A DNA stretch of 25,961 nucleotides from a virus: positions 1 to 25,961 of the IMG/VR virus record IMGVR_UViG_3300018420_000095. One strand, given 5' to 3'. The position numbers and the translations under genes are program-made. Below, one piece after another: positions 24,825-25,961 of the stretch. Below the pieces are notes generated by a model that did not search any database, was not told the DNA's origin, and saw only the letters and a program-made list of their open reading frames with translations. Each line of letters begins with the position of its first letter. The stretch's first letter is position 1.

Positions 24825-24849
24825 CAGACTAGTCCTGTAAACTAGTCTG
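24825..24849 (+). terminator. Perfect inverted repeat between gp55 and gp47, possible terminator
   Basis: CAGACTAGT (24825-24833) and ACTAGTCTG (24841-24849) form a perfect 9-bp stem around a 7-base loop CCTGTAA, 8 bases after the gp55 stop. The tract that follows (TATTAGTTTTATT) is T-rich but interrupted and the stem is only moderately GC-rich. It may be a weak terminator that partly insulates gp47, or an mRNA-stabilising hairpin. Confidence 0.5.
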
Positions 24850-24876
24850 TATTAGTTTTATTCATTCAAGGAAGGT

Positions 24877-25893
24877 ATGAGTAATTTATTTAAAAAGGCG
24901 GCTGTCCTTACAGATATACATTTTGGATTAAAATCCAATTCAACTACACACAACGAAGACTGTTTAAATTTTGTAAAATGGTTTATTGAAAAAGCCAAGG
25001 CAGAAGGTTGCGAAACCTGTATCATGATGGGTGATTGGCACAACAACCGTGCGGCAATCAACATTGTTACATTAAACTATAGTCTTACAGCATTAGAATT
25101 ATTAGGCGATGCTTTTGATCGTGTGTTCTTCATTCCAGGTAATCACGACTTATACTACAGAGACAAACGCGACATACAGTCAGCGTCATGGGCTAAACAT
25201 ATCAAAAACGTACACATTATGAATGACTTTTATTCTGAAGGTGATGTACAGTTTATACCTTGGCTAGTAGGTGACGAAGCAAAGAAAGTTAAAAAGATGG
25301 AAGGACGTTATGCGTTTGGACATCTAGAGTTACCTCACTTCTTTATGAATGCTATGGTGCAGATGCCTGACACAGGCGAGATACAGCGTGAAGACTTTCG
25401 TGGCTTAGAACAGGTTTATACAGGACACTTCCATAAACGTCAAAGCCATAACAACATTATCTATACTGGTAATTGCTTTCCTCACAACTATGCTGACGCA
25501 GGTGATGATGACAGAGGTATGACCATTATTGAATGGGGTAAAGATCCTGTGTATCATTCTTGGCCTCAACAGCCTAGATATCGTGTTTACAACTTAGATG
25601 AAATGTTAAACAATCCTGATGAATTATTAAAAGAAAAAATGCACATTCGTGTAAACTTGAATATTGATATATCATATGAAGAAGCAAGTTTTATTCGTGA
25701 AACATTTGTAGGCAAGTATAATCTTAGAGAACTTACACTGATACCAGTTAAAAAAGATATTATGGAATCGGTGGCAGAACCTGGGGAGTTGAAGTTCGAA
25801 TCAGTTGACACAATAGTGACAAATCAGTTAACATCAATAGAAAGTGATCATTACGATCCTAAACTATTACTAGAAATTTACAGAGATTTATAA
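24877..25893 (+). CDS. 47: Recombination endonuclease subunit gp47 (Mre11/SbcD-like)
   Basis: gp47 is the nuclease half of the gp46-gp47 complex, which resects DNA ends for phage recombination and recombination-dependent replication and helps degrade host DNA. At 338 residues it is nearly the T4 length (339). The metallophosphoesterase motifs are all present: D13-I-H15, G52-D53-W-H55, G88-N-H90-D91, G148-H149 and G183-H184-F-H186. These supply the two-metal site expected of an active enzyme. The start is supported by AAGGA 4 bases upstream. The stop TAA is followed immediately by the first codon of gp46, so the two subunits are produced together. Confidence 0.95.
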   Translation: MSNLFKKAAVLTDIHFGLKSNSTTHNEDCLNFVKWFIEKAKAEGCETCIMMGDWHNNRAAINIVTLNYSLTALELLGDAFDRVFFIPGNHDLYYRDKRDIQSASWAKHIKNVHIMNDFYSEGDVQFIPWLVGDEAKKVKKMEGRYAFGHLELPHFFMNAMVQMPDTGEIQREDFRGLEQVYTGHFHKRQSHNNIIYTGNCFPHNYADAGDDDRGMTIIEWGKDPVYHSWPQQPRYRVYNLDEMLNNPDELLKEKMHIRVNLNIDISYEEASFIRETFVGKYNLRELTLIPVKKDIMESVAEPGELKFESVDTIVTNQLTSIESDHYDPKLLLEIYRDL

Positions 25894-25961
25894 TTGTTCA
25901 AACTAAAAACACTAACAGTTAAAAACTTTATGAGTGTGGGTAATGCCACACAAGCAGTTAA
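25894..25961 (+). CDS. 46: Recombination endonuclease subunit gp46 (Rad50/SbcC-like), 5' end only
   Basis: The first 22 codons read LFKLKTLTVKNFMSVG...TQAV and align with the start of T4 gp46 (FKLNRVKYKNIMSVG), the ABC-ATPase partner of gp47. The frame is the same as gp47's, so the upstream limit is the gp47 stop, and the first possible start is TTG 25894, directly abutting it. The next ATG (25930) would remove the conserved first beta-strand. The Walker A motif lies beyond the window. A weak AGAGA ribosome site lies within the end of gp47. Confidence 0.8.
   Translation, partial: MFKLKTLTVKNFMSVGNATQAV

Noticed and set aside
1-25961. tRNA genes, CRISPR arrays, insertion sequences, attachment sites and host metabolic genes
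   Set aside because: I looked for cloverleaf-like segments, regularly spaced direct repeats, transposase motifs and genes such as photosystem genes, and saw none. Almost all the DNA is taken up by the coding frames listed.

Overview
The window is part of the genome of a T4-like contractile-tailed phage (class Caudoviricetes, myovirus morphology). It reads most like the marine 'exo-T-even' phages of cyanobacteria and SAR11-type hosts. The evidence is an ordered block of T4 baseplate genes (gp53, gp5, gp25, gp6 types) next to the T4 late sigma factor gp55 and the recombination nuclease pair gp47/gp46. The DNA is AT-rich by eye. Several proteins carry modules I associate with marine myoviruses. 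I see no tRNA, rRNA, CRISPR array, insertion sequence or host metabolic gene, so the host cannot be named from this stretch.

Layout. The left ~23.8 kb is one co-directional minus-strand late operon. In transcription order it holds a tail-tube-like protein (23789-22446), gp53 (22446-22144), a large hub-like protein (22142-19212), gp5 (19205-16962), gp25 (16951-16577), gp6 (16520-13146), and one enormous open frame from 13137 to base 1 that runs off the window without a stop (at least 4,379 codons). Gaps are 1 to 56 bases, so the operon is probably read as one late transcript, perhaps reinforced by a late promoter in front of gp6. The right 2.1 kb is transcribed the other way: gp55, gp47 and the first 22 codons of gp46. 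The 128-base region between the two arms holds back-to-back signals. A perfect-consensus host sigma-70 promoter drives gp55 rightward, and an AATAAATA T4-type late box drives the structural operon leftward. gp55 is the sigma factor expected to recognise that late box, so the first gene on the right should switch on the operon on the left.

The least explained content is in the structural arm. (1) The giant protein is a mosaic of tail-fibre-like modules with an integrin-type FG-GAP repeat region, two cupredoxin-like modules, two carbohydrate-binding-like motifs and calcium-loop-like segments. (2) A roughly 26-residue Pro/Gly-rich repeat (PG..AI....APxFxPV) occurs in both the tail-tube-like protein and the hub-like protein, about eleven units in all. 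(3) gp5 appears to lack the T4 lysozyme domain and has an unfamiliar C-terminal extension. (4) gp55 has a long insertion and lacks the T4 clamp-binding tail.

All homology statements are from recognition by eye; no database search was run. There is no gene-free stretch longer than 128 bases.
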